DNA of 64,000 nucleotides, from assembly GCF_900130025.1 (NCBI RefSeq), contig NZ_FQXR01000005.1, forward strand, positions 62,001-126,000, read 5' to 3'. This stretch comes from Sporanaerobacter acetigenes DSM 13106 (lineage in GTDB: Bacteria; Bacillota; Clostridia; Tissierellales; Sporanaerobacteraceae). The notes under the pieces are model-generated. The model was not told the DNA's origin and searched no databases. It saw nothing but the letters and a program-made list of their open reading frames with translations. A program made the position numbers and the translations under genes. This document shows positions 54,237-63,749 of this stretch, in pieces (the first letter of the stretch is position 1; each line of letters opens with the position of its first letter).

Positions 54237-55250
54237 ATGGAATCTACAAATGAAAAAACTCATGGTTATGTATGGATTTTTTTGATTTGTCTTATTGCAA
54301 TTTTTTTTATATCTTTTTTTATTGGACGATATCCTGTTTCTATCGAATTGTTGTTAAAAGTGTTTTTTTCTAAGATATTTCCAATATCCAAAACTTGGCC
54401 AGACACTATTGAAACCATAGTATTTCAAATAAGACTTCCAAGAATTGTTGGAGCAATGCTTGTTGGTGCTTCTCTATCTGTATCAGGGGCAGTATATCAA
54501 GGTATGTTTAAAAATCCTCTGGTTTCTCCTGATATATTGGGAGCTTCTGCAGGTTCTGCCTTTGGGGCAGCTCTTGCTATATACTTATCTTTCAGTATTA
54601 TTGGAATACAGATATGTTCTTTTATTTTTGGACTTATAGGAGTGCTTCTAGTATATTTAATCAGCACAAAAGTCAAAGAAGATCCTCTTATTGGTCTTGT
54701 GATTACAGGAGTGTTGGTAGGTTCTATATTTACTTCTCTTACTTCTCTTATAAAGTATATTGCAGATACAAATGACAAATTGCCTACTATAACTTTTTGG
54801 CTTATGGGTAGTCTTTCAAGTTTCTCTACAAGGGATATAAAGGCAATTCTTGTTCCAATATCTATTGGAATTATTCCATTATATATTTTGAGATGGAAAT
54901 TGAATGTCCTTTCATTGGATGAAGATGAAGCTAAAACCTTGGGCTTAAATACTGGTAAGATTAGAGCTATTGTGATAATATGTTCGACATTGATGACTGC
55001 TGCTTCTGTTTCTGTAAGTGGAATGATTGGATGGATAGGGCTTGTCATTCCTCATTTAAGCAGAATAATAGTTGGTCCAGATTATAGAGTGTTGCTTCCT
55101 ACTACTATATTGTTAGGTAGTTCATATCTACTTATGATTGACAATATTTCAAGAACTCTTCTGACGGTAGAAATACCTCTAGGAATACTCACTTCTCTTA
55201 TGGGGGCACCTTTTTTTATATTTTTACTACTTAAAAATAAAAGGAGTTGA
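54237..55250 (+). CDS. FecCD-family ABC permease (siderophore/corrinoid type)
   Basis: A 337-residue permease with about ten membrane segments. RLPRIVGAMLVGASLSVSG near residue 65, GAVYQGMFKNPLVSPDILG near 83 and GWIGLVIPHLSR near 265 are hallmarks of the FecCD/BtuC family. It forms the homodimeric channel of an importer for iron-siderophore, heme or corrinoid. ATG 54237 behind AAAGGGGATAAAA is chosen; ATG 54207 has no ribosome site. The next gene, its ATPase, starts 5 bases after the stop. Confidence 0.95.
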   Translation: MESTNEKTHGYVWIFLICLIAIFFISFFIGRYPVSIELLLKVFFSKIFPISKTWPDTIETIVFQIRLPRIVGAMLVGASLSVSGAVYQGMFKNPLVSPDILGASAGSAFGAALAIYLSFSIIGIQICSFIFGLIGVLLVYLISTKVKEDPLIGLVITGVLVGSIFTSLTSLIKYIADTNDKLPTITFWLMGSLSSFSTRDIKAILVPISIGIIPLYILRWKLNVLSLDEDEAKTLGLNTGKIRAIVIICSTLMTAASVSVSGMIGWIGLVIPHLSRIIVGPDYRVLLPTTILLGSSYLLMIDNISRTLLTVEIPLGILTSLMGAPFFIFLLLKNKRS

Positions 55251-55255
55251 AAAGA

Positions 55256-56029
55256 TTGCTTGAGGTAAAAAACTTAAGTTGTGGCTATAAAGATAAAATT
55301 GTTTTGAAAGATGTATCTTTTACCGCAAATCCTGGAGATATACTTTGTATATTGGGTTCAAATGGATCAGGAAAATCTACTCTTATAAAGACTATAATAG
55401 GTTTGTTGGACATTTATGAAGGTGAAATATTTGTAGATGGTGAAAATACAAAAGATTGGCCTTGGGAGCAAAGGGCAAGAGCAATAAGCTATATACCTCA
55501 ATCATTTAACTCCACATTTCAATACAAAAGTATAGACATAGTATTGATGGGGAGAACATCTTATTTGGGATTTGCTTCATCTCCTTCTAAAGAAGACGAA
55601 AAAATTGCAGATGAGGCTATGGAAAGACTAAAAATATCCTACTTAAGAGATAAAGTTTATTCAAAGCTTAGTGGTGGCGAAAGACAATTGGTCAAGATTG
55701 CTCAAGCTTTAGCTCAAAGGTCAAATATAATCATAATGGATGAACCTACAAACAACTTGGATTTTGGAAATCAAATAGTTTTATTTAAACATATTAAACA
55801 ATGTGCTGATTTAGGTATAACAATACTTATGGCTACACATTTTCCAGAACAGGCTTTTTTATATGGAACTAAGGCTCTTTTAGTGAAAGATGGGAGAGCT
55901 ATTGAGATTGATAGACCAAATGAAAATCTGACAGAAAGTGAAATTCAAAATCTATATTGTGTAGAAGTAAAAGTTGTGGAACTTGATGTAGAAGATAAAA
56001 CCATAAAAATGTGTTTACCTATTCTTTAG
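55256..56029 (+). CDS. ABC transporter ATPase (FecE/BtuD type)
   Basis: A 257-residue ATPase with Walker A GSNGSGKSTL near residue 36, signature LSGGERQL near 137, Walker B IIIMDEPTNNLD near 156 and H-loop ATHFPEQA. QSFNSTFQYKSIDIVLMGR near 82 is the Q-loop followed by the usual VLMGR block of siderophore/cobalamin importers. The start is TTG 55256 because AAAGGAG directly abuts the earlier TTG 55247. It powers the FecCD channel. Confidence 0.95.
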   Translation: MLEVKNLSCGYKDKIVLKDVSFTANPGDILCILGSNGSGKSTLIKTIIGLLDIYEGEIFVDGENTKDWPWEQRARAISYIPQSFNSTFQYKSIDIVLMGRTSYLGFASSPSKEDEKIADEAMERLKISYLRDKVYSKLSGGERQLVKIAQALAQRSNIIIMDEPTNNLDFGNQIVLFKHIKQCADLGITILMATHFPEQAFLYGTKALLVKDGRAIEIDRPNENLTESEIQNLYCVEVKVVELDVEDKTIKMCLPIL

Positions 56030-56056
56030 AATACAAATAAAAAGGAGTGTTTTCAT

Positions 56057-57145
56057 ATGTTTAAAAATAAAAGATTCATATCATTAGTCATTATTTTTAT
56101 TTTAATATCATCTTTATTGTTTGGATGCAATCACCAAAAGACCAATGGAGAAGTTAATGCCAATGAGAGCTTAGAAGTTGAAGATATGGCTGGAAGGAAG
56201 ATTTCCATACCTGCTAAAGTGGACAGAATATTTTCAGTTGATCCTGTGGGAACAATTCTTTTGTATTCATTAAATCCCGACAAAATGGCTGGGTGGAATT
56301 ATGAATTGAGGGAAGGAGAAAAAAGATTTATAGGAGAAAAATATCAAAGTTTGCCTAATTTGGGTGATGCTGGAAAAGAAACTATAAATATTGAGGAACT
56401 TTTGAAGGTAGATCCAGAAGCATTGATAATGGTGACTAAGATAGATGACTCAACTTTATCCAAGGTAGATGAACTAGAAAAGCAAACAGGTAAAGCTATA
56501 GTTGTTTTGGATTATAACATGAAAAGGCTAGATGAAGCATATGAAATTCTTGGAGAAATTATGGATGAAGAGGACAAGGCAAAAGAATTGGCAAAATACT
56601 GTAAGAAAACCCTCGATGAGATAAGGAAAAATTCATCTAAGATAATTGAAGAAAAAAAGATGAATATATATTATGCAGAAGGGCCAGATGGACTTCAAAC
56701 TGAACCTGCTGGCTCCTGGCATGTTCAAGTTATAGATATGATAGGTGGTAGGAATGTAGCACAAGTTGAAGTGAAAGGAGAAAAGGGAAAGTCTGAAGTA
56801 TCCATTGAGCAAGTCTTGGCTTGGGATCCTGATATAATCATTTCTTGGGATGATGAAAGGGGAGGGTATTATTCAGAGATTTATAAGGACTCAAATTGGA
56901 AGGATATAAAGGCAGTTAAGAATAGAGAAGTATATGAGATACCAAACAAACCTTTCAACTGGTTTGATAGACCACCATCTATCAATAGAATACTTGGATT
57001 GAAATGGTTGGGGAATTTACTATATCCTGATGTATATAATTATGATATGAGAAATGAAGTAAAGGAATTTTATGATAAATTTTATCACTATAAACTTTCA
57101 GAAGATGAAATAGATGAGCTTCTTCAAAATTCTACAAGGCACTAA
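56057..57145 (+). CDS. Periplasmic-type binding lipoprotein (FecB/BtuF family)
   Basis: A 362-residue solute-binding lipoprotein. The lipobox is LLFGC with C24 lipidated. DMAGRKISIPAKVDRIFSVD near residue 42 is the usual family beginning, then the two lobes joined by a long helix (about 165-200). WDPDIIISWDDERGG near 257 and KPFNWFDRPPSINRILGLKW near 298 are typical. The ligand (siderophore, heme or corrinoid) cannot be told from sequence; the latter block resembles iron-complex binders more than cobalamin binders. AAAGGAGTGTTTTCAT precedes the ATG. Confidence 0.93.
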   Translation: MFKNKRFISLVIIFILISSLLFGCNHQKTNGEVNANESLEVEDMAGRKISIPAKVDRIFSVDPVGTILLYSLNPDKMAGWNYELREGEKRFIGEKYQSLPNLGDAGKETINIEELLKVDPEALIMVTKIDDSTLSKVDELEKQTGKAIVVLDYNMKRLDEAYEILGEIMDEEDKAKELAKYCKKTLDEIRKNSSKIIEEKKMNIYYAEGPDGLQTEPAGSWHVQVIDMIGGRNVAQVEVKGEKGKSEVSIEQVLAWDPDIIISWDDERGGYYSEIYKDSNWKDIKAVKNREVYEIPNKPFNWFDRPPSINRILGLKWLGNLLYPDVYNYDMRNEVKEFYDKFYHYKLSEDEIDELLQNSTRH

Positions 57146-57321
57146 TTCTTTGTATATAAAGGTATTATGGATATATATAAATACATCATTGTAATTAGAA
57201 TGAATAGGTGATAATATGAATATACATAAATTCCTGATTGTATAATAAAATTATATGTAATTATAATTCGACAAATGGATGAATATAATTTAGTTTATTA
57301 AAAATATGATGAGGTGAGAAA

Positions 57322-58155
57322 ATGGGATGTAGAATAGTTGCGGATAGTAGTTGTGACTTAAGCGATGAGCTAAAAGAGAAAATGGACATTGGTCTAGTTC
57401 CACTAAAAATAGATACAGAAAATCGAAGCTTCATAGATGATGAAAATTTAGATATTCATGAGCTTTTAACTGCTATGAAGGATAGTGAACATGGTGTAAA
57501 AACTTCATGTCCTTCTCCCAACGATTTTCTAAAAGAATACGAGAAGTCAGATAATACATTTGTAGTGACCTTGTCTTCTAAATTGAGTGGTACCTATAAT
57601 AGTGCAGTTCTTGCTAAAAATATTATGTCTGAAGACAATGATAAGTTTATTCATGTATTTGATTCTAAAAGTGCTTCAATAGGAGAAACTTTAGTTAGCA
57701 TGAAAATATTTGAATTGATACAAAAACAATATGATAAATTTGATATTGTGACTAAAGTAGAACAGTATATTGATGAGATGAAAACTTTTTTTGTATTGGA
57801 CAATTTAGATAATTTAATTAAGGGTGGAAGATTGACTAAAATTGCAGCTCATATTGCTTCTTTTCTATCTATAAAGCCTATTCTAGGCTCAGATGGAGAT
57901 GGAGATATTAAGTTGTATGATAAGGCGAGGGGTAGCAAAAAAGTTTTTAGGAGATTTGTTGAAGTGGTGGGAGAAGAAGGAAGTGATTTTGAAAATAAAG
58001 TTCTTGGAATAGCTCATTGCAATGCGCCCGAAGTAGCATATGAGCTTAAAGAGCAATTTCAAGAAAAATATCATTTTAAGGATATAATAGTAGTTGAAAC
58101 GGCGGGTCTTAGTACTGTTTATGCTAATGACGGGGGAATAGTCATAGCATTTTAA
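57322..58155 (+). CDS. DegV family fatty acid-binding protein (FakB-like)
   Basis: A 277-residue DegV protein. [14 protein letters not shown] at the start, [14 protein letters not shown] near residue 55 and [16 protein letters not shown] near 85 are the fatty acid-binding signature, and [20 protein letters not shown] near 155 the second lobe. DegV/FakB proteins present a bound fatty acid to the kinase FakA. No fakA is adjacent. GATGAGGTGAGAAA precedes the ATG. The 176 bases before it hold no gene apart from a 9-codon frame with a ribosome site at about 57215. Confidence 0.95.
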   Translation: MGCRIVADSSCDLSDELKEKMDIGLVPLKIDTENRSFIDDENLDIHELLTAMKDSEHGVKTSCPSPNDFLKEYEKSDNTFVVTLSSKLSGTYNSAVLAKNIMSEDNDKFIHVFDSKSASIGETLVSMKIFELIQKQYDKFDIVTKVEQYIDEMKTFFVLDNLDNLIKGGRLTKIAAHIASFLSIKPILGSDGDGDIKLYDKARGSKKVFRRFVEVVGEEGSDFENKVLGIAHCNAPEVAYELKEQFQEKYHFKDIIVVETAGLSTVYANDGGIVIAF

Positions 58156-58178
58156 TACGAAAACATGGAGGTGTTTAT

Positions 58179-58655
58179 ATGAAGGAAATAGTTTTGGCAG
58201 GTGGATGTTTTTGGGGTGTTGAAGAGTACATGTCAAGAATAGATGGAGTGGTAGAAACAAAAGTAGGTTATGCCAACGGTATGAAAGAAAACCCTACTTA
58301 TGAGGAAGTTTGCACAGGGCTTACAGGTCACGCAGAAGCTTGCTATATAAAATATGATGAAAATATAATATTTTTAAGTGAGTTGTTGAATAGATTTTGG
58401 AGAATAATCGATCCTACTTCATTAAATAAGCAAGGAGGAGATTTAGGTCATCAATATCGAACAGGAATATATTATATAGATAAAGAAGATTTAGATACAA
58501 TCGAAAAGAGTTTTAAGGAAATAGAGAAAAAGTATGAAAAAGCTATTGTGACTGAAGTTAAACCTTTGAGTTGTTTTTATGCTGCAGAAGAATATCATCA
58601 GAAATATTTAAAAAAGAACCCAAATGGCTATTGCCATATAAATCTTGATGCATAA
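58179..58655 (+). CDS. msrA: Peptide methionine (S)-S-oxide reductase MsrA
   Basis: A 158-residue repair enzyme that reduces methionine-S-sulfoxide in proteins and free methionine. The catalytic cysteine is C10 in [11 protein letters not shown], with KVGYANG near 28, [11 protein letters not shown] near 50, and HQYRTGIYY near 94. The C-terminal [13 protein letters not shown] supplies the likely resolving cysteine. CATGGAGGTGTTTAT precedes the ATG. It lies 23 bases after the DegV gene. A gene for the complementary free methionine-(R) enzyme starts at 63750. Confidence 0.96.
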   Translation: MKEIVLAGGCFWGVEEYMSRIDGVVETKVGYANGMKENPTYEEVCTGLTGHAEACYIKYDENIIFLSELLNRFWRIIDPTSLNKQGGDLGHQYRTGIYYIDKEDLDTIEKSFKEIEKKYEKAIVTEVKPLSCFYAAEEYHQKYLKKNPNGYCHINLDA

Positions 58656-58690
58656 AAAAATGCCTATGGAAATTTCCATAGGCATTTTTT
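58654..58690. terminator. Bidirectional terminator
   Basis: AAAAAAATGCCTATGGA pairs with TCCATAGGCATTTTTT around AATT. It serves msrA and the convergent transaldolase gene. Confidence 0.92.
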
Positions 58691-59366
58691 AAACATGATT
58701 TATTTTTTTGTTTTTTCCATATATATTTTCCCAGTCATCAATAAATTTATCTACACTTTTATTGGTCAATGGGTGATAAAGCATATCTTCAATTAAATTA
58801 AAAGGTACGGTGGCAGCATGGCTTCCAACAAGACTTGCATTGTAAACTTGTTCTACATTTTTGAAACTTGCAGCAAGTATTTTGGTGTCTAAATTGTGTA
58901 TTTTAAAAAGTTTGGATATATCAGAAACTACTTTTATCCCATTTCCAGATATATTGTCCAATCTATTTACATATGGAGCTACAAAGGAAGCTCCAGATTT
59001 AGCTGCCATGAGAGCTTGAAGAGGAGTGAATACTGCAGTGGCAGTGATCTTTATATTTTTATCTGAAAGTATTTTCATAGCTTTTATTCCTTCGTTTATA
59101 ACGGGAATTTTTACATAGAGGTTTCCACCTATTTTGTCATTTATGTATAATGCTTCTTCGATTATATCTTCTGCATTAGTTCCAAGAGCCTGAATGTGAA
59201 GAGCTTTGTCTTTTCCTATGATTTTTCGTATCTCTTTTAAAAGCGGTAAGAAATCTTTATTTTCTTTAGATATAATACTTGGATTAGTAGTTACACCATC
59301 AATTGGGTAGTATTCTATTCCTTTTCTTATGTACTCTATATTTGCTGTATCTAATAGTATAAGCAT
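58689..59366 (-). CDS. Fructose-6-phosphate aldolase/transaldolase (FSA type)
   Basis: A 225-residue small transaldolase. LLDTANIEYIRKG and DGVTTNPSIISKE at the start, and GNLYVKIPV with the Schiff-base lysine K86, are conserved; TATAVFTPLQALMAAKSGAS near 110 and SFKNVEQV near 160 follow. It interconverts fructose 6-phosphate with glyceraldehyde 3-phosphate and dihydroxyacetone, or acts as a transaldolase in the pentose phosphate pathway. ATG at 59366 follows AAGGAGTGTG on the coding strand; a GTG at 59375 is part of the ribosome site. Confidence 0.93.
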   Translation of the reverse strand: MLILLDTANIEYIRKGIEYYPIDGVTTNPSIISKENKDFLPLLKEIRKIIGKDKALHIQALGTNAEDIIEEALYINDKIGGNLYVKIPVINEGIKAMKILSDKNIKITATAVFTPLQALMAAKSGASFVAPYVNRLDNISGNGIKVVSDISKLFKIHNLDTKILAASFKNVEQVYNASLVGSHAATVPFNLIEDMLYHPLTNKSVDKFIDDWENIYGKNKKINHV

Positions 59367-59421
59367 TTTGCACACTCCTTATAGTTTTTAAAAATATATT
59401 TTAAAATAATTCTAGAAAGCA

Positions 59422-59504
59422 TTGACACAATATATTGTACTTTGATATCATGGATATACGATATGTTGTTTGAGTTGCTTTTATATCTAAGTATATATTG
59501 TATC
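59422..59504 (+). promoter_or_regulatory. nrdDG promoter with three NrdR-like boxes
   Basis: Promoter TTGACA (59422-59427), 18 bases, TATCAT (59446-59451). Three 16-base sites resemble the NrdR consensus: ACACAATATATTGTAC (59425-59440), ATACGATATGTTGTTT (59456-59471) and AAGTATATATTGTATC (59489-59504). Centre-to-centre spacings are 31 and 33 bases, about three helical turns, the usual spacing of paired NrdR boxes. The first box overlaps the -35. Confidence 0.8.
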
Positions 59505-59552
59505 ACAAAAAATAAAAAATAATAGACTTGATTTATTTAAGGGGGCATTGAA

Positions 59553-61874
59553 ATGATAACTAAGATTAAAAAAAGGGATGGGAGAGAAGTACCATTCAAT
59601 ATTGAAAAAATAGCAAATGCTATTTTTAAGGCAGCACAAGCTGCTGGGGGACAGGACTATAATACTGCACTGAATTTGGCAGAAGAAGTGACTAGATATC
59701 TTGAAGAAAATTATAATGGAAAAATACCTGAAGTTGAAGGAATTCAAGATGCAGTTGAAAAGGTACTTATAGAATCAGGTCATGCAAAGACTGCCAAAGA
59801 ATATATCCTATACAGAGCTGAAAGAACAAGAACAAGAGAAATGAATACTAGACTTATGAAAGTCTATGGTGATTTAACTTTTAAAGATGCACAAGATAAT
59901 GATTTAAAAAGAGAAAATGCCAATATAGATGGAGATACTGCTATGGGAACCATGCTTAAATATGGTTCTGAAGGAGCAAAGCAATTTTATGATTTATTTA
60001 TATTAAATCCAGAACATTCAAAGGCTCACAAGGATGGAGATATACATATTCATGATTTGGATTTTCTCACATTGACTACTACTTGCTGTCAAATAGATAT
60101 AGTCAATTTATTTAAAGGCGGATTTAGTACAGGTCACGGATACTTGAGAGAACCCAAGGATATACAAAGCTACTCTGCGTTGGCTTGTATAGCTATACAA
60201 TCAAATCAAAATGATCAACACGGTGGTCAAAGTATTCCAAATTTTGATTATGGAATGGCTCCTGGAGTTAGGAAGACATATACTAAAACTTATAGACAGG
60301 ATTTGTTGAAAGCTATAGAGTTTATAACATCAGATGAAACTATTAAAGATAGGGCAATAGAAATTTTTGAAGAGATAGAAAAAAATTATGGATTAGTTCC
60401 TACATTAGATGACAATGAAGAATATTTAAAGATTGAAGAAGATTATTTGTATGAATTGTTGAAGGACAGAGAAATGGTCTCTAAAGTGCAAAAATTCACA
60501 GTGAAGAATGCATATCTTGAAACTGATAGAAAGACTTATCAGGCTATGGAAGCTCTTATACACAACTTAAATACTATGCACAGCAGAGCCGGAGCTCAAA
60601 TTCCTTTTAGTTCCATAAATTATGGAACAGATATATCTAGTGAAGGAAGAATGGCTATGAAGAACCTTCTATTAGCTACGGAAGCAGGCCTTGGGAGTGG
60701 AGAAACACCTATATTTCCTATACAAATATTTAAAGTAAAAGAAGGGATAAACTATAATACAGAAGATCCCAACTATGATTTGTTTAAACTTGCTTGTAGA
60801 GTTAGTGCTAAAAGACTATTTCCTAATTTTTCTTTCATAGATGCTCCATATAATTTGCAGTACTATAAACCAGGTCATCCTGAAACAGAAATAGCTTATA
60901 TGGGATGTAGGACTAGAGTAGCAGCTAATGTATATGATCCTTCAAGGGAGATTATCTATGGAAGGGGAAATTTAAGTTTTACTACTATAAATCTTCCACG
61001 ACTTGGTTTGAAAAGTGGTGGAGATATAAATGTATTTTATGAAGAACTAGACAAGACTATAGATATCGTTATAAGTCAATTGTTGGAAAGATTTGAAATA
61101 CAGGCAAGGAAAAAAGTGAAAAACTATCCATTTCTAATGGGGCAAGGTGTATGGCTTGATTCAGATAAATTAGATAGAGAAGATGAAGTGAGGGAAGTAC
61201 TAAAACATGGTACTCTCACAACTGGTTTTATTGGGCTTGCTGAATGCTTGAAGGCCCTTACAGGAAAGCATCATGGGGAATCAGAAGGATCTCAAAAATT
61301 AGGTCTTGAAATAATAGGACATATGAGGAAAAGAATGGATGAGGCTAGCAAGAAGTATCATATGAATTTTTCTCTTATAGCTACACCAGCAGAAGGTACA
61401 TCAGGAAGATTTGTTGGGATGGACAGAGAATTGTTTGGAAGTATAGAAGGAGTTACAGACAGAGAATACTATACAAATAGTTTTCATGTGCCAGTATATT
61501 ATGAAATAAGTGCTTATGACAAGATAAGACTAGAGGCTCCTTATCATGAACTTACCAATGGAGGCCATATCACATATGTAGAGGTTGATGGAGATCCAAC
61601 ACAAAATTTAGAAGCCTTCGAAAAGATAATAAGAGCTATGAAGGAATTGGGTATTGGCTATGGTTCCATAAATCATCCAGTAGATAGGGACCCAGTCTGT
61701 GGTTATACAGGAATTATAGGAGATACTTGTCCTAAATGTGGTAGGGAAGAGGGAGATATAAAATTTGAAAGAATTCGCCGTATCACAGGATATCTTGTAG
61801 GAACTCTTGATCGCTTTAACGATGCCAAGAGAGCTGAAGAAAGAGATAGAGTTAAACATTTCTCTTGTAAATAA
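59553..61874 (+). CDS. nrdD: Anaerobic ribonucleoside-triphosphate reductase NrdD
   Basis: A 773-residue class III ribonucleotide reductase that makes deoxynucleotides without oxygen. An ATP-cone allosteric domain occupies about residues 1-95 (KIKKRDGREVPFNIEKIANA). The barrel includes HIHDLDFLTLTTTCCQIDI near 168 and RGNLSFTTINLPRLG near 470. The C-terminal zinc site is CGYTGIIGDTCPKCG near 715, and RRITGYLVGTLDRFN near 745 carries the glycyl radical glycine. AAGGGGGCATTGAA precedes the ATG. It lies downstream of three NrdR-like boxes and 12 bases ahead of its activase gene. Confidence 0.97.
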   Translation: MITKIKKRDGREVPFNIEKIANAIFKAAQAAGGQDYNTALNLAEEVTRYLEENYNGKIPEVEGIQDAVEKVLIESGHAKTAKEYILYRAERTRTREMNTRLMKVYGDLTFKDAQDNDLKRENANIDGDTAMGTMLKYGSEGAKQFYDLFILNPEHSKAHKDGDIHIHDLDFLTLTTTCCQIDIVNLFKGGFSTGHGYLREPKDIQSYSALACIAIQSNQNDQHGGQSIPNFDYGMAPGVRKTYTKTYRQDLLKAIEFITSDETIKDRAIEIFEEIEKNYGLVPTLDDNEEYLKIEEDYLYELLKDREMVSKVQKFTVKNAYLETDRKTYQAMEALIHNLNTMHSRAGAQIPFSSINYGTDISSEGRMAMKNLLLATEAGLGSGETPIFPIQIFKVKEGINYNTEDPNYDLFKLACRVSAKRLFPNFSFIDAPYNLQYYKPGHPETEIAYMGCRTRVAANVYDPSREIIYGRGNLSFTTINLPRLGLKSGGDINVFYEELDKTIDIVISQLLERFEIQARKKVKNYPFLMGQGVWLDSDKLDREDEVREVLKHGTLTTGFIGLAECLKALTGKHHGESEGSQKLGLEIIGHMRKRMDEASKKYHMNFSLIATPAEGTSGRFVGMDRELFGSIEGVTDREYYTNSFHVPVYYEISAYDKIRLEAPYHELTNGGHITYVEVDGDPTQNLEAFEKIIRAMKELGIGYGSINHPVDRDPVCGYTGIIGDTCPKCGREEGDIKFERIRRITGYLVGTLDRFNDAKRAEERDRVKHFSCK

Positions 61875-61885
61875 GAGGTGATAAA

Positions 61886-62392
61886 ATGAGTACTTATTTG
61901 AGAATTGCAGGCATTGAAAAAGAGTCTATTGTAGATGGTCCGGGAATTAGATTGACTGTATTCAGTCAAGGCTGTAAACACCATTGTCTTGGGTGTCATA
62001 ACCCACAAACTCACTCTTTTGAAGGCGGACAGATTATAGATATTGAAAACATTTTAGATATGATAAAGAAAAATCCATTGCTAGATGGCATCACTTTTAG
62101 TGGGGGTGACCCTTTTGAGCAGGCAGAAAGTTTTGCGGTACTTGGAGGAAAAGTTAAGGCTATGGGATTAAATGTCATGAGTTATACAGGTTATACTTAT
62201 GAAGAAATATTGGAAGGTATGGATAAAAGACCTGAGTGGAAAGAACTTTTGTATGTAACGGATATACTGGTTGATGGACCTTTTGATATAAATAAGAAAA
62301 GCATGATGTTGAAGTTTAAAGGTTCATCAAATCAGAGAATAATTGATGTGAAAGAATCTTTAACGAGCAATGAAGTGGTGATTTTTGATTAA
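61886..62392 (+). CDS. nrdG: Anaerobic ribonucleotide reductase activase NrdG
   Basis: A 168-residue radical SAM enzyme that generates the glycyl radical on NrdD. The cluster motif is CKHHCLGCHNPQTH (CX3CX2C) near residue 31, with IVDGPGIRLTVFSQG before it and TFSGGDPFEQAE near 72. AAGAGGTGATAAA precedes the ATG, 12 bases after nrdD. A terminator follows. Confidence 0.96.
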   Translation: MSTYLRIAGIEKESIVDGPGIRLTVFSQGCKHHCLGCHNPQTHSFEGGQIIDIENILDMIKKNPLLDGITFSGGDPFEQAESFAVLGGKVKAMGLNVMSYTGYTYEEILEGMDKRPEWKELLYVTDILVDGPFDINKKSMMLKFKGSSNQRIIDVKESLTSNEVVIFD

Positions 62393-62401
62393 TTCAAATA
62401 G

Positions 62402-62434
62402 TAAAAAGCATCTACAAAAGTAGATGCTTTTTTA
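62402..62434 (+). terminator. Terminator of nrdDG
   Basis: AAAAAGCATCTA pairs with TAGATGCTTTTT around CAAAAG and is followed by a T run. Confidence 0.9.
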
Positions 62435-62523
62435 TTATCTTATGGTATTATAAAATAAGGACGAGATTGAAGTGTTTTAACAATACTAGAAGAAAGTAAT
62501 TAGTCGAAATCAGAGGTGGTTTT

Positions 62524-63735
62524 GTGAAGAAAATATTGCATATAATATCACAATATCCAGGGAAAACAGGAAGTGGAGTGTATTTAAGAGCTCTTATGAA
62601 TGAAGCTAGCAAGAAGGGATATAGTCAAAGTCTTATAGCAGGTATATCAAAGGATGATGATTTAGTTTTAGATAATATAGATAAAAAATATTTTTATCCT
62701 GTGGTATTTAATACTGAAGCTCTTCCATTTTCTATAGTGGGGATGAGTGATATTATGCCTTATGAAAGCACTAGATATAAGGATATGACCGATGAAATGT
62801 TTCAAAATTGGGAAAAGGCTTTTAGTAGGAGTATAGGGAAGGCTTTAGATGAGTTTAAACCAGATATTATTATATCTCATCATCTATGGATACTTACTTC
62901 TCTTGTGAGAAAGCTTACACAAGACATCCCATTGGTTTCTATATGCCATGGTACAGATATAAGACAGTTTGAAATGTGCCCTAGGTATAGGGAATATGTC
63001 TTGGAAGGATGTAGCGGTATTGACAATGTACTTGCACTAAACGAATTTCAAAAGGAAAAAATAGTTGATATTTACAGAATAAGTAGGGAAAAGATTTCTG
63101 TCGTAGGTGGTGGATTTGATTCAGATATATTTTATCCATCAAGAAAAGAATTTGTTAAAGATAGAATTAGACTTATATATGCAGGGAAAATAAGCTGTTC
63201 TAAAGGCGTACTATCGTTAATTAGAGCTTATGACGGATTAGATACATTAGAGAATATAGAACTCTATATTGCAGGTTCTGGAAGTGGAAAAGAAGCAAAG
63301 ATTATAAAAAGTGCTGGAGAAAAATCTAAGAATAAAATTATATTTACTGGAGAAGTATCTCAAGCTGTCCTTGGAGATTTATTTCGGGAAAGTCAAATAT
63401 TTGTACTTCCGTCTTTTTATGAAGGGCTTTCCTTGGTGACCATTGAAGCCCTTGCTTGTGGACTTAGAGTCGTTGCAACGGATATACCTGGACTTAAAAA
63501 TTTTTTGGGGGATACTATAAATAGTAGTGGTATTATACAATATGTACCACTGCCTAATATGGTAGATGCAGATACGCCAGATAGTAGTGAGATTAATATA
63601 TTTGAAGAAAGACTAAAAAACGCAATGAAAATGCAAATACATGAGTTTGAAAAATATGGGAATGTAGAAGATGAAAAAGTTTTTCAAGATATAAAGGATA
63701 TGTCTTGGGAAAATATTTTCAATAAAATACTTTGA
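62524..63735 (+). CDS. Glycosyltransferase, GT4-like
   Basis: A 403-residue GT-B glycosyltransferase. HIISQYPGKTGSGVYLRALM at the start is the acceptor-side loop. The donor-side domain has IYAGKISCSKGVLSLIRAYD near residue 218 and SFYEGLSLVTIEALACGLR near 298, the EX7E-type motif of GT4 enzymes. It transfers a sugar from a nucleotide donor; the acceptor is unknown. The start is GTG 62524 behind GAGGTGG. No other polysaccharide gene is nearby, so the product may be a glycolipid or small glycoside rather than a surface polymer. Confidence 0.9.
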   Translation: MKKILHIISQYPGKTGSGVYLRALMNEASKKGYSQSLIAGISKDDDLVLDNIDKKYFYPVVFNTEALPFSIVGMSDIMPYESTRYKDMTDEMFQNWEKAFSRSIGKALDEFKPDIIISHHLWILTSLVRKLTQDIPLVSICHGTDIRQFEMCPRYREYVLEGCSGIDNVLALNEFQKEKIVDIYRISREKISVVGGGFDSDIFYPSRKEFVKDRIRLIYAGKISCSKGVLSLIRAYDGLDTLENIELYIAGSGSGKEAKIIKSAGEKSKNKIIFTGEVSQAVLGDLFRESQIFVLPSFYEGLSLVTIEALACGLRVVATDIPGLKNFLGDTINSSGIIQYVPLPNMVDADTPDSSEINIFEERLKNAMKMQIHEFEKYGNVEDEKVFQDIKDMSWENIFNKIL

Positions 63736-63749
63736 GGGGGAAATAAGAA

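Noticed and set aside
57215-57245. Nine-codon frame MNIHKFLIV with a ribosome site as a leader peptide of degV
   Set aside because: It is very short with no hairpin or other attenuator feature after it; chance is likely.
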